In this document: in pieces, positions 48,756-61,799 of the stretch
Numbering within the stretch: position 1 is the first letter of the stretch
How the letters are laid out: each line of letters starts with the position of its first letter
Origin: Cristatella mucedo
Taxonomy: Eukaryota; Bryozoa; Phylactolaemata; Cristatellidae
Reading direction: 5' to 3'
Length of the DNA: 64,000 nt
Assembly (NCBI GenBank): GCA_009760855.2
Contig: WPIO01000024.1
Location: forward strand, 1,582,501 to 1,646,500
Made by a program: the position numbers and the translations under genes
The notes under the pieces: model-generated
What the model was told of the DNA's origin: nothing
Database searches by the model: none
What the model saw: only the letters and a program-made list of their open reading frames with translations

Positions 48756-49347
48756 TATCGTTATCCCTTCGCCTATTCACTAATCATTCGAAGAAAAGCA
48801 CAGGAGAGAAATACCGGCTATTTCTGTAGAAATAACTTTGCAACCAGAACAGTGGCTTTCACAACCACCCTGTCAAGAATATGGCCTCGGCATCTGCTGT
48901 CGAAATACGCCACCAGGATTTTCAGCGGCTCCGAATTCACTGCCTATCTGCACTTGGCATCTCATGCCACGGTACTCTCATCATAATCTGTTCTAATTAA
49001 ACAGAACCCACTCTTAAGAGTGTAAATATGTACACAGGGCCTATTCTCGGCCAAGTCACACTTTCCTTGGTTGCCAGGCCGATGTTCATGCAAAGAATAT
49101 TAGTGATAATAAAAGCAATAACGACATGGGTGGTGGGCTAAAGGCAGAAAGGAACAGGACACACTATCCAGCACATTTTTCTGTGAAAAAAGTTCTATGG
49201 TCGTGAGTTATGGTCAAGGTCGAACTCAGCTCAGTTGTATCCTCAGATTCATCACGGTTACCAATGAGCCAGCTCAAAGTTTGACCTAAGTTGACATCGT
49301 CTCTTTGTCCACTGCTTAGCTGTTCCACTGCTTTAGTGTGACATAAC

Positions 49348-49373
<26 letters not shown>

Positions 49374-49378
<5 letters not shown>

Positions 49379-49520
49379 TGTATATCACCTTAAGAGAACT
49401 TAATAGCTATCGGGGCTTCAGCTATGCCACTAGGCTAGACCTTACGACCTTAGCCATCAAATGCATTCACTTTTACCTTGCTCGGTAAAGGCAGGCAAGT
49501 TAACCACTGAGCTTGGCACC
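49374..49520 (-). repeat. tRNA-derived SINE, family 1, inverted
   Basis: ATATTTGTATATCACCTTAA, GAGAACTTAATAGCTAT and GCTATGCCACTAGGCTAG mark the tail and junction. It follows (AT)n at 49347-49373 and contains a short insertion in the head. Confidence 0.65.
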
Positions 49521-49639
49521 ATAGCCCTTCACAAGTGTAGCACGAGCATTAAGCAGTCAGCACAGCATATTTCTACTTAAAAGGAATGATATAACAAACC
49601 AGCATGCACTCAAGCCTATTTCCTGAAACACAGTGGTGT

Positions 49640-49756
<117 letters not shown>

Positions 49757-50874
49757 AATAATTCTTTCACTCGTCATGAATGCAGAGATGTAGGTGCACC
49801 TCATACCACTCACGTACAGGAGTGAGTTTGCTATGCCCCCCAGGCAGCCTGCTCCTAAGCCTTAAAGGCTGATCTGCTAATCACAGCTTAGCTAGGCGGC
49901 CGGCAGACAAATTCTCAGTCTAGTGAAAGTGTCAGGAGCCTAATCAATCGACAATAGCAGGCAGAACTTGCACAGCAGCCGAGAACTGGCATAAGCTGCT
50001 CTTATGCTCAGGCCATTCAGCCCAGCCCAGCCACTCTAGTTTTTACAGAGTTCAAACAAACGACGACAAGGCTCCACTATCCTCAAGCAGAACCAGTCAA
50101 GAATACCCAAAAGTCATTTGAGGAAAATGACTGACCCCTTTATCTCGGTGCACCGCCCATGCCCCGGTGCATCAACCAGGGATGCTTGAGCCGTGACTGA
50201 GCAGGTATCACTCTGGCATCCGGTGATCAAAGGCAGTGCTGACTCAGCTGCAGCAGCAGCAGTAAATAACGGTGGTCAATCCACCAACTATACATAGTTG
50301 CATCATGGCTCGGAAGACATTGTGGCACCTAAAAGTGTGTTCGACAACTTGGGCTGACTCGAAGCAACAGGAAGTCAGCACGACCGGCTATGGCCGGCAG
50401 GAAATTCCGAAGCAGCTACGTCGTGCCTGCTGTGACCACGTGCTTGCTTCTTCCCACCCGCTCAGTTTACCTCCCCATACCGTCCGTTCCGTTCTGCGTT
50501 GGAGTGAAGAGAGAGATAGAGATAGGCCCGTCTAGAACCCAAGACAACCTGTTCAACCGCTTCTTGTCTGCAAAGAGCCGGCAGGGTCTGTTAGTATGGC
50601 CTGCAATCAATCCCAGCAGGGGGCGGCTTCCTGGTGCTGCTAGACGGTCTGCTAGGACATTGATAGGACATCATTCGACTGGACTCGGTGAGGGGGACAC
50701 AAGAGGGGTTGTGAGCATTCCTGTGAATTTCAGCATTTCGGTCGCTGTCCAGCAGCTGTGATCTCTACCACTGCAAGCATAGGATCAAATGCACTGATGA
50801 ATATTGCTTGTTCCAATTAGGCACTGAGGCTAAAAGCAGCAGTAGCAAAAGGTCAAAGTAACATTAACACGGAC

Positions 50875-51230
50875 ACAAAATGTGTACAGCACCATAAGAG
50901 AAATCTATCTCTGCCCATGTGCTTTGCTTTTCAACTGGTTGGCGATAACACGCACAACTTCAGACTGCACGAGCACGTAAAGGTCAATTCATACGACCGA
51001 GCAAATGATGTGCTGAGCAAGTGAGCAGGCTTTTAGCTTTGTTTCTAATTCCTAGTCAGGGGGAGGTGGTGATGCGATGCCAGTTGGTAACGATTTCCAT
51101 GCGTCCGGATCGTAGGATCGAAAGTGCTAGGAAAGTGCAAGTTGGTCTCAAAAAGAATTTGAGGTCATGCATGGTTAGAGCTCAAGCTGACCCAACCGAG
51201 ATGACACGATTGGCCAGATAGAAAACATGC
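50875..51230 (-). mobile_element. Diverged LINE 3' fragment, inverted
   Basis: AGCACCATAAGAGAAATCTA and TTTTAGCTTTGTTTCTAATT follow the same order as other inverted LINE tails (tail block, then the end of the open frame). Confidence 0.5.
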
Positions 51231-51745
51231 CACCTGGCCAGCAGCAGACGACATTGTTAGTCAGCCCTACAGCTCACTAGTATGAATAAGATCCCAGCCG
51301 AACCACGGCGACCGGTGCTTGACGCTACAAAAACAAAGCCTGAACACCGGAGCAAGCAAAGCAGCTCCTCGGAAGGGTGAACGGCTGTGGCACGCATCGA
51401 GTGCCACACAGCCAGCAACGTGCTTTACAGCAACCAGACACGGAAGACGGCAGCGCCGCACAGGCACTGGTCTGATTCAGCACGGGTCATGCGAAAGCAA
51501 AGGAAATCGCTGGCAGAAAAACTACCGCGAGGCACCTGCACCCACGGGGCAAACGACGGCAGAAGCACACTGTTCGGAGCGGCTACGGGCTCGGATTTTG
51601 AGAGCTGGAGCAACTAACGACAGGCCACTACCAACCAAACTCGGAGAAACCACCGAGCTCGTGAGCAAGCAGGAGTTCGGCAGCTGAAGTGGAGAGCTGC
51701 TGCCGAAAGAAAGGCACAAGCCAATCTCTTGTCGGCACTTCCTAC

Positions 51746-51797
51746 CACGAAGCACATATTCAAGCTGTGGGTCAGGCATTTTGGTGAGGTCAAAAAC
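51746..51797 (-). CDS. Candidate upstream exon of the MLCK gene
   Basis: Acceptor atcctttcag|GTTTTT, donor CGTG|GTAGGA, 52 nt, phase 0 in and 1 out. It encodes VFDLTKMPDPQLEYVLR, a balanced, protein-like sequence unlike the surrounding repeat translations. It follows the exon at 53854-53897 in frame (NFQK|VFDLTK). No domain is recognised. The short length keeps confidence moderate. Confidence 0.5.
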
Positions 51798-53853
51798 CTG
51801 AAAGGATGAGCCGTCCACTAATGTGTTTCCTGTACAGCTCAGTTCTCAAATGACGATTGGCTGCAGCTATGCCTGCCTGCCCGAGTTGGCTCGAATGAGT
51901 CACCGATCAACACTAACAGTCCGAGGCAACAGTCCAAGGCAAGAAAAGAAGCCGAGGCAGAAAGGTAGAGGGAAAGCTGCATATGCAACTCCACGTACAG
52001 CCAGCAAAATAAGGATAAAAACGGTTTCAAAAATAATTTTGCCTCTCTCTGCAATTTTGTCGAGACGGATATGATAAGATGCTGCCCTCGCAGTGGACCG
52101 CCGTGGACCTTTCTTGTCAGCAGCAGTGCTAATCGAGAGTATGCACTATAAAGTCAACTGCTTCTCGAAGGTGGTAGTTCAGGAGGAAAAGAAGATTCGG
52201 TTGTGTGTCGATCTAAACCATTTGTAATGATATGCTCTTGGGTCCCAATAGAAATACTAAGTAAGACATCAGGTCATCTCACTTTCTTTTTAAAGCCTTA
52301 CCACCAGGCACTATTGCACCGGCAAGTAGACAGCGGCAGCTTAATACGGCTCGTGACATGCGCTGTACAGGCTCTGAACAACGTTCTTCGAGCTACTTTA
52401 TCGGTCACTACCTAGGAAATTACGCAAGGCGACAAGGTTTACTAATGCATTTGAGACTTTTGAATGCTTAGCATGTAGCACTGCTCTAGATAAAGTGTCC
52501 TGCTAAGCATTTAGCAAGGATATCTCGCAGGCTGTCTGCTCCATTGGGCCACATTCTTAGTAAATGTACAAAGCCATAAGAAACGTACTCTTCGTGCTTC
52601 GTTGAACAACTTCGGGGGAGAAGCACTCAAATTTCAGCAGCCTTCAGCATGCATGTCACGACATTCGGTGGCCGGATACCGTTTACACAAGCACACTAAC
52701 AAGTAAAGAGCTGCAGTCGACAGTTCAAGCAGGCTACAGCTGTAAAAAGTACATTATTGAAGAGTTGCAAGCAAACAGCAGTTGGAATGAGCATGCGAAC
52801 TCCGACCTCCGAAGCCTAACTCATCGCATCCCCTTAACGCCGGCATTGATGCAAAGCTTAGTGACACAGGACAGGGATCCAGACATGTAGAAACTCGAAT
52901 GTAATGTGGTATAAAGTGAGGATAAATCTGGGTTACTTCCAGGACTTGGTATCGGAGTGCCAGCAGATTCAACTATTGTTACTCCAACACAGGTGCGGAG
53001 ATCAGAGCGCAATAAAAAGCATCTTGCAATAATTAGCAGGAGAGTCTTTCAACAACAAAAAATGGAAAAAAGGATCAGTCACGTCCTCGGATGACGTGAG
53101 AAGGCCAGTCACCGTAGAAGCACCTCACCCTAGCTCATGACCATTGATGGGCAGGGAGCTCGAGATTTATGTCGGAATGGGCAGGCTTCTACTTTCTCTT
53201 TCATCCGGCGGTTAGCCACACCGATTCCTGCAGGCGATCCCTGAAGGGGGTAGCACTCGCATCGCATACAGCAAAAGATACACAATGTACGTGGCAAGCA
53301 GGCTACGATGCTTTTACAAGGCATTTATTGGTAGCACAAGAGAGATTTAAGATCTGCCACTCTGTGCTGGTATGCAGCTGGTCTAGCCAACTGCAGCGGC
53401 TCTAAAAACCGTCAGGCACGACAGCATGGACTCCTGCATGGACAGCATGGCCGGCGAGACTGTCCTCAAGAGAGGCAGCACTAACCAGCGCCAGGGCCAG
53501 ACCCAGGGCATTACCTGCCCCGAAGCTTAATGGCTGCCGTGTCATACCACTCGGCCGAGGCTAGGGCATCGTCGACCGAGCATATGCAGGCAGAGGAGGG
53601 AGGTCTGCAAGGAGGCCTGTGAGGAGGCCTTCGGGAGCAACAAGAAGACGTACACACTGTGCGGCTTTGCGAGGCAGCCGGCTATATCTCACGTCTCACC
53701 AACAGCAGCGATTCGAAGGAGGAAAGAAATGCAGGCACCTTGACCTTTGAAGCACCTAGCCAGCCTAATGAGCCACAGGCACATGGTGCGCCATCCATGT
53801 GGCGCCAGCAGCGGCGGAAATGACTCATGCCATTCATTATCATTTCGCTCTAC

Positions 53854-53897
53854 CTTTTGAAAGTTGACTCGGTCATACGGCCACGGCTGATGAGCAC
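53854..53897 (-). CDS. Candidate upstream exon of the MLCK gene
   Basis: Acceptor cagcttctcag|GTGC, donor AAAG|GTAGAG, 44 nt, phase 1 in and 0 out. It encodes AHQPWPYDRVNFQK. It joins the exon at 57780-57893 in phase (A|GT gives Ser) and the one at 51746-51797. It is very short, so the call rests on the chain of phases and the non-repetitive, Trp/Tyr-containing peptide. Confidence 0.45.
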
Positions 53898-54109
53898 CTG
53901 AGAAGCTGAAGCTGCAGGAGCATGTGTAGGTAGACAATGGGGCTGACACGGAGAAGGGAGACACTGTAGTTCGGCAGAAAGTATGAGGGCGCACGGCAGA
54001 CAGAGAGCTAAGTGCACTTCTTCCCAGCTTCCTTGATCGACCTCCACAGATCCTGGCAAGCACTGTCCAGCAGAGGGTTTAACTGCTCTAACTGCTAATC
54101 GAATACATA

Positions 54110-55010
54110 ATTATACAAATAAGACGTTTGCATAAGACCACAATAGATCTAAATCTCTTTCTGGGCACTTTACACGTGTGCTAGAAAGGAAGGCCGGTGT
54201 TAATATCCACAATTTCAGCATGCATGAGCACATGAAGTATACGATTCGCACGAACCCAGTCAATGCTGTGAAGAACAGCTGTGGGTTTTCAGCTTCTTTT
54301 TAAACGGTCGAGTCAGGGGATGTCGCGACGTCAGTTGGGGGGAGTGAATTCAGCCTTTGCAAGCATACAAACTGAAGGAACCGTTTCCAAAGGACTTAAG
54401 GCTGGCTAGAGGCACAGCAAATCGAACTGAAGCAACAGTCTCCTAAGGATTTAAGGCTGGCTAGAGGCGCAGCAAAACGAATTGAGTCGGAAAAGCGTGG
54501 CACGATACAATGCCTGATTGGGAAGTACTGTGGATAGCTAGGTCCGGAGCAAGAGAACGAAGGAACCCAAAAGTGAGAGACAGAACCTCGATGCCGATAC
54601 TCGGCTTGATGGGGAGCCACAGCACAGAGTCGGTGATGAGTCGTGCGATACGGCAGTAGCAGTGTTCACTACAGGCAAGCTGCAGGGTTGTGTACAGGCA
54701 GCAAGACCTGCAACTGAAGTAAAATTCAGCTGATTAAACAGCATCGGGTTATATAGAAGCGAAAGAGCATTACTGGTTACACCATCACCATTTGCTGTGG
54801 GCACTAAAGGATTGCGTGCTGACAGAGCTCGAAAATACAAATTCGGTAGGTAGTGAGTTACAGAAGTCTAGACTGGATGTCACAAATACATTGCTCGACC
54901 AGATAAGCGTGGCTCTAGTATCCTTAATCAAAGCAAGCCTGCAAGTTGGTAAGGAGAGCAGCTGCTTGCTCTTTGCAAATCTAGGTGGTCATTGCAGTAC
55001 ATAATCATCC
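54110..55010 (-). mobile_element. Degenerate LINE fragment, inverted
   Basis: It starts with ATAGATCTAAATCTCTTTCT. The minus strand then gives LINE-like pieces: SHFWVPSFSCSGPSYP, LQVLLPVHNPAACL and VTSSLDFCNSLP near 54880 (VTSRLDFCNSLLTGLP in the intact copy). Many frameshifts. Confidence 0.65.
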
Positions 55011-55973
55011 CGTTCATTGCATAAGCTATCGTGGCTCATTGAGCTGTAAAAGACAATTTACAAATCCTCCTAATTTGGTTTAGACGCGAATCCAGTAAGT
55101 ACTGTTGGGTAGCAGGAGCAAGGGCTGCACAGCACAGCCACTTGCTAACAAAAAAAAAACGTCGACTGACCTTCGACCGAATCGACTGCTGAATTCGGTG
55201 AATGCAAGCTATCGAAGCACTAGAAGATCTAGCAAGAAAGGCTGCCCGTCTCCCAGAGCTCAGACCACGACATCTGACATCGGATATGCAAGCCGAAATG
55301 CTCCATGAATCAAATGGTGACAAGAGTGATTTGTCTTTAACTGACGACAAGCAGTTAGGCATTGACGTCGGTGGGCCGATTGGTCTGGACAGATATTAAT
55401 GGCCGCTTAGCCGGAACAGAGCAGTTGCCGAGGCACTCATAGAGCGCTGGCACGATCGCAGCTCAGTCACATGAGTGGACAGCAGGAGTCGGCAGACCAG
55501 TAGGTCGACACTTGATTGTGACGATAAAACTGCACTTTTCAGTTCAACCCAGAGCCATCGATCTGCCTGATGCAGTCCACATGATTCCCAGAGCTTCATG
55601 TCTACCAGGCTCTCGGGTGGCATATCAACAGTTGTGCGAAAGCCGTTCCTGCCCTGCTGAAGCACGGACCACGTGACGATCGATTCATCCTTCCGGACTC
55701 ATGTGCGCCTACACTGACTACAAGACTTCAGGGTTATCGGGATGCTGCCGATCAGATGACACGGAAGCCTGAGTTCCGGTCAATGGGATCACTCGGCAAT
55801 CTTCACTACAGATACACATAGAAATATGCTTCTTGCGTCAGTCAGAACAGAGCCTTCACAATTTATGCTTCATAATTTGGTTCCCAGTGTGTGGCAAAGA
55901 AGCACGGCATTTGCTTGAACATAATAATGCAGCGGCTGCTGAGCAGCCGGCGCTGTTTGTGTGAGGGCACACG

Positions 55974-55974
<1 letters not shown>

Positions 55975-56031
<57 letters not shown>
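55975..56031. repeat. (GT)n microsatellite
   Basis: About 28 GT units, near the small open-frame block at 55606-55653. Confidence 0.95.
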
Positions 56032-56032
<1 letters not shown>

Positions 56033-57154
56033 ATGCACGTGTGTGGCTCTACGAAGCACACCAATAAATCAGCTACGTCGGAATGTTGCCTAGAGCTGCC
56101 TAAAACAGGACAGATCACCAAGCAAAAGCACGGGACGACTGGCCGATAGAATATGGGCCCGACGAGTCGGCACAAGCAGCTCAGCCAGCCTTTTTTTTTT
56201 TTGTTTTTTTGTTTTTTTGTTTTTTCTTTTTTCGAGGCTCAGTTCTTCAGGGCGGCTGTTACCATGCCAGCGGTCGTTGTCAAACAATCCTAATCCTTCA
56301 GGGCCTCGGGATATTACTATGACTTGATTATTATTTGACTATTACTATTACTTGACATCGCCAAAAATAGCGATTCGACCCGAGCACTGAGCGAACAAGA
56401 AACGATCATCCTAAGCAGACTGGTGGCTTGTCGAGGAGGAATGGCAGCCTGCAACACATCGACTGGCCAGGCACTCAGCCAGCTGCTACTAGCTCCACCC
56501 CGGCAGCTGCAATTCTCCTGCTGCCATCGTTATACAATATGGAGGCCACCTCTCGGCAAGCAGCTCACCCGAGTGCACGACACGGATGGGAGCTGCCATG
56601 TAAGAGCTGCCGTGGCAGCAGCCAATGCAGCAACGAATCAAGGAATGCTGATCACAGCGTTCGCAAGTTCGATCCGTGTGAGCAGCAGCATCCCACGCCC
56701 AGACAGTTTGAGCTAGGCCACAGACACCCACCCAGCCGGTCCAATATCTAGCGTGGAGAGGCAGCAGTGAAACGACCGAAATCGACACAATGAGCATGAA
56801 AAGAAGGGTCGAAAACCAATTAAAGGAGGGTCGAAAACCAATAAGTAAGCAAGCAGTGGGCCCAAAAAAATTTCCCTTTGCCCCAAGACTACTCGTGAAA
56901 TGTTGATTTCGGAGGACATGATTCAGCAAGCCCACGAATTGATGGGGTGGTGTCAATTCCTGTTGATTTTAGGCAAAGTCTGGGGCTATCTGGAGCTGTC
57001 GCTGGTGGCTCCTAGAAGTGCTGCTGCCAACACCTGCTTATCTTCAGGCCAGGGACACGATCAACCTGAGCTTCTGATTGGCTAGGTTATATAGCCTATA
57101 GGGTGCTGCTGCCTTGGCTCTGGACCGACCTCGACTTTTCTCCTTCCTCTTTCA

Positions 57155-57181
57155 CCCCCCTCTCTCCCTCCCTCTCTCCCT

Positions 57182-57254
<73 letters not shown>

Positions 57255-57396
57255 CCTCTCTCTCCCCCTCTCTCTCCCCCTCTCTCTCCCCCCCCTCTCT
57301 CCCCCTCTCTCTCCCCTCTCTCTCCCTCTCTCCTCTCTCCCTCTCTCTCCTCTCTCCCTCTCCCTCTCCCTCTCTCCCTCTCCTCTCCCTCTCCCT

Positions 57397-57453
<57 letters not shown>

Positions 57454-57454
57454 T
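57155..57454. repeat. (CT)n/(CCCTCT)n array
   Basis: About 300 bp of near-pure pyrimidine on the plus strand with a central region of C-rich hexamer-like interruptions. It lies about 330 bp left of the exon at 57780. Confidence 0.95.
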
Positions 57455-57779
57455 CAACTCCCTCCACCAGGACAGCTATCAAATTAGTCGAAGGTAAAAT
57501 GTACAATGCCAACCTGCATCACGGCTAGCCTATCAGCTCAGAGGAGTAGGCGATTAGACTTCCAGCTGATAATAGCTACCCAGTGGGGGGGTCCGGACCT
57601 ATTTAGGCCGGCATCCGGTCAGTCGGCATAGTGCTCCCAGGCAGGCTCCTGGCAGGCAGTGCGACCAACATCGGCCGACACGTCCGGTCTGATGGACCCG
57701 GAGGCTGGAGGAATTTCTGGCTGGTGCAACTGCGGGACAAGCTGATTCAAAGTGGTGCCGAGAAGCAGCCTAAACTTAC

Positions 57780-57893
57780 TGGAGGGGCACAAACCATCTG
57801 TGTCACTGACACCGTTGGGCAGGTGGTGCCATGCAGTACCGGGTTCGACCGCACTCTTGATAAACTCATTGGGAGCATACTTTGCGTTTTCCG
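57780..57893 (-). CDS. Candidate upstream exon of the MLCK gene (5'-most seen)
   Basis: Acceptor cgtgttttacag|CGGAA with a clean pyrimidine tract, and consensus donor TCCA|GTAAGT, 114 nt, phase 1 to 1. It encodes ENAKYAPNEFIKSAVEPGTA then WHHLPNGVSDTDGLCPS. The composition looks like a genuine protein. Since it enters with a split codon, at least one more exon must lie further upstream, either unseen in 58-64 kb or outside the window. I do not recognise the family. It could belong to a different minus-strand gene whose 3' exons happen to share phase. Confidence 0.55.
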
Positions 57894-58804
57894 CTGTAAA
57901 ACACGAAGTATGTGACAAGTCGGTATGATTGCTCACAAAACGACTCCCTCGCTAGAAACGTCTCAGAGAACTTTCGTCACTAGCGGGTACTAAGTGTCAT
58001 CGCCATCCCGTGGTTCCGCCCCGGCCGACGTTCAGCCCGAACCCCCTTGCCGGCACGTGACATGTTCTTTGCCGCGACATTCGCTTTCTACCTGTGCATC
58101 GGCCTGTACGCACACTATCCACTCTGTTCTCTCTTATCACCACGTGCTCCGTAGCAGCACGCACGACGGCCACTACAACAGTATGTACGCTCATTTGCTT
58201 GAATTGCTTGCGTACGATACAATACAGCCGTCGTCGTCAACACCACAACCCACTTTTCGGGGGTTTCGTTCTTCGTCGCGCCGCCATCACGTGCGCCCAC
58301 ACTAAGCACACTAAGCCTTACACTAAGCACGTATGCTGGTGACACCGTGAACGTTTCATTGTCAGCTCCGTCGATAAGCTGCAAGAGTCTGTGCAGAATC
58401 TGTGCATCCAAACTTCGCAGAAGACGTGCACAGCCAGGCAAGCTGTGCAAGTAGCTTACCTCAGCTATTGGGCCAACGGCCTTCTACAAGAAGTTGTCAC
58501 TTCTCGTGCACTTGTTTACTAGGTTATAGCCACCGTCTGTGATCTGTCCAGTAGGCATATTAGCTAGCTATCTTCCTGTACCATCAAGCACCCCAAGGAC
58601 CAACGTGGATCAGGGCACCAAGCCTAATGAGGCTTCTGAGTGCCGATGCAAGCTGCAAAATTCCTCATTTTGATGAAGCTTATCGCCACAGCCAACCATT
58701 CGGGCGCCCCACGGCAGATAACCAGAGCCCTGGCAAGCATCTGTGCCGCCTGACCTCAATCGACCTTGTACAGAGCAGCTACCATGGGCAAACCAGAGCG
58801 ACAG

Positions 58805-59178
<374 letters not shown>

Positions 59179-59569
59179 CTCGACGAACGGATAATAAGAA
59201 ATTTAAAACCAACTCAACGGTTCCAAAATTGTCGAAAAATGCTGAACTAGCAGCAGCTACAGAAAGCAACTGGTGGGCTAGTCCTACACCAAGCAAGCAG
59301 CTATCTCAAAAATGTTACCACCCTACCTGGATAGTATCGCAGGGTGACTTGTACCAGCTACTTTCTGCTCATGACTTTGCTGGAGTCACTGATGTGACGG
59401 CGGTACTTAAACTGCCATTGGATAAATTGGTCTCGGCATTCGTACACCTGCTGCCTCGGCAGCTGCCCAGAGCAAAGAGGTTGGTCTTCAAGAGTAGGAA
59501 GTCACTTGGCTCCTCAGTGGCAGTGCCACACGAACCACAGGGTCCTGGAGGGAAGGCAGCGGCCTTGCA

Positions 59570-59915
59570 AGCCTTCATGGCTAGCTTGAAGACTACCTTT
59601 TTTGGGGTTGCCTACAGAGTCTATTGCTTGCCTTAACATGCATCTATTTATCACTGCATTGAGAGGGTCTGGTGAATTTACCTTTGAGTGCTTATCCGTG
59701 CTGACACTGTGTATGCTGCCACTAACTATATTTGCATGCTTTCCCTGTGCATGTCACCTCTAACCACGTTATGCTTGTTCTCATTGAGCATGCTACCACT
59801 AACCATCCAATCGTGCTTCCTTTGCAGCAAATGTAAAGTGCCTAGAACAAGATTGAGTTCTCCGAGGGCACTGTATCAAATGTGCTATTATTATTATTAC
59901 TATTATTACTACTAC
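59570..59915 (+). mobile_element. LINE family A 3' end
   Basis: MASLKTTFFGVAYRVYCLP corresponds to FKRNLKTHLFRTAFSG. The 3' UTR follows (GTGCTGACACTGTGTATGCT, CATGTCACCTCTAACC, AAATGTAAAGTGCCTAGAAC) and then (ATT)n. Confidence 0.75.
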
Positions 59916-60181
59916 AAGGCAAGCCTTACCACAGAGCCAAGTGAGACTTTCTGCAGCTCGGCTCGCTCGAAATCGAAGAGTACCCAGCGAGCAGCTTCAG
60001 TCCGGCTTGCATTTGGCCTCTACGAATGACCCTATCGGAACTACTCTGAAATCCGCAGCAGTGGTGACCAACGAGCACAGAGATGGCGAGTGATGACTCC
60101 ACGCGGCAGCAGCCGCATGCACGCCTGCATCCCTATGGACTCGCCTTCACCAGTCCAGGCAGCCAGGCTCACCATGCAAGG

Positions 60182-60228
60182 CTCACACACGCACGCACAC
60201 ACGCACGCACACACACACACACACACAC
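60182..60228. repeat. (CA)n with GC interruptions
   Basis: CACACACGCACGCACAC-type units. A shorter (CA)n follows at about 60839-60857. Confidence 0.93.
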
Positions 60229-61389
60229 GGAGGCTGTAGGCCCCTGGAGTGGGCCTCCACCGGAACTGACAAAAACCAACCACGGCCCAACCCCCAACCG
60301 GGGAGTGTCAGAACCACCAGCGAGCGACTAATGATACTGTCGAAACTGCCTACTACAACCCAGCGCTAGAGCGAAGCACAAGTACAGACAGATCTCAGCA
60401 GCTAGCTGTGGTCGGTAGCCGATGGAAGAAGTCATCTGCATGCCGCCTCGGCACACAAGCCAATTAGCCTGCACAGCAGGCTAGCTTGCCAGCCGAATCC
60501 ACAGCAAGCCGAAAGCATTCGTCTTCCTTGCTAACCGACTGAGGCTGCGGTGGAAAGTTCGAACCGAGTCAAATATAGCATGCTGCCAGCAAGGGCAGTG
60601 CAGAGAGGGTGCCTTGTCTAAAATCGGGTAGTCTGGCCTGAGGGGGCGTTGGGGGGAGTGAGCCAGAGCACAACCAACTACTAATTTGCAAAATTGCCGT
60701 GGCTTGGCAGGTAAGTAGCAGAAGGAATGTCACTAGGTGCAGAAATTTCGGCCGAGCCAAAATCAAGGGACCACCAAGTCACACCTACGTGCAGAACGAC
60801 TATGAATAGCTGCCGGCCCCATCGGCACGACCGACTTCACACACACACACACACACACCCCTGCCCCATTACTGTGATGCCTCCAAAGGTGACCGATTTG
60901 CTAACACACAAGTAGCAGCAGCTGCTGCTGCTGCCCCACATCATCCACTGGACGTCCTGGCTCCACACTCTTCCTGCTCATCGGTAGCCATCTCGATTGC
61001 TTTCACAGACCAGCTGCAGAAGCCTGCACACTCACTTCCTGCTGACTGGAAACCATGTAAGTGGGCTTCGGTCATCAGTATGCTCCACGGGCACAAGCGG
61101 CTCATGCAAAGCACGGTCGAGGCTTCTTTCTCGACACTTCCACAACCAACTATAGCCAAATGACACCTTTCTAACACAGCTACTGGCGAGAACAGAAGCC
61201 ACATAGCAGCAGCCTAACAAGCTGCTGCTATAGCTCTGGCTGCAGTACACGTCCAGCCGAAGATCCGTGTGCAGACAGCAAGACAAGCAGAAGCAGCAGC
61301 CACCTCCCCATCCCTTCCCATGCACTACCAGCGACAAGGTCTAAAAGCTGACCTTAAAGAAAGCAACTATTGAAGCCCTCCTCCGCCTC

Positions 61390-61799
61390 TCTCACTCACT
61401 CACTTTCTCACTCACTCACTCACTCACTCTCTTCTCTCTTTGCCTTTCTCACTCACTCACTCTCTCTTTGCCTCTCTCTCTCACTCACTCACTCACTCTC
61501 TCTTTGCCTCTCTCTCTCACTCACTCACTCACTCACTCACTCACTCACACTCACTCACTCACTCACTCACTCACACTCACTCACTCACTCACTCACTCAC
61601 TCACTCACTCACTCACTCACTCACTCACTCACTCACTCACTCACTCACTCACTCACTCACTCACTCACTCACTCACTCACTCACTCACTCACTCACTCAT
61701 TCTCTCTCTCTCTCTCTATTTGCCTCTCTCTCTCTCTCTCTCTCTCTCACTCACTCTCACTCCCACTCTCTTCCTCACTTTCTCTCTCTCTCCACTCTC
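61390..61799. repeat. (CTCA)n satellite-like array with CT patches
   Basis: A core of about 170 bp of uninterrupted ACTC tetramers (about 61551-61698), flanked by CTCA/CT mixed units. Long THSL-repeat open frames over it are artefacts. Confidence 0.95.

Noticed and set aside
51252-51312. Exon-like block on the minus strand (tttttgtag|CGTCAAG ... ACTA|GTGAGC, VKHRSPWFGWDLIHT)
   Set aside because: Its splice sites look plausible, but no phase assignment links it to the neighbouring candidate exons, and the acceptor tract is short.
58338-58450. Possible exon with LLQLIDGADNETF before GTAAGG
   Set aside because: None of its frames leaves the phase 1 needed by the exon at 57893, and the acceptor is weak.
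61390-61799. Regular short repeats that could suggest a CRISPR-like array
   Set aside because: It is a tetranucleotide microsatellite with no unique spacers, in a eukaryotic genome.
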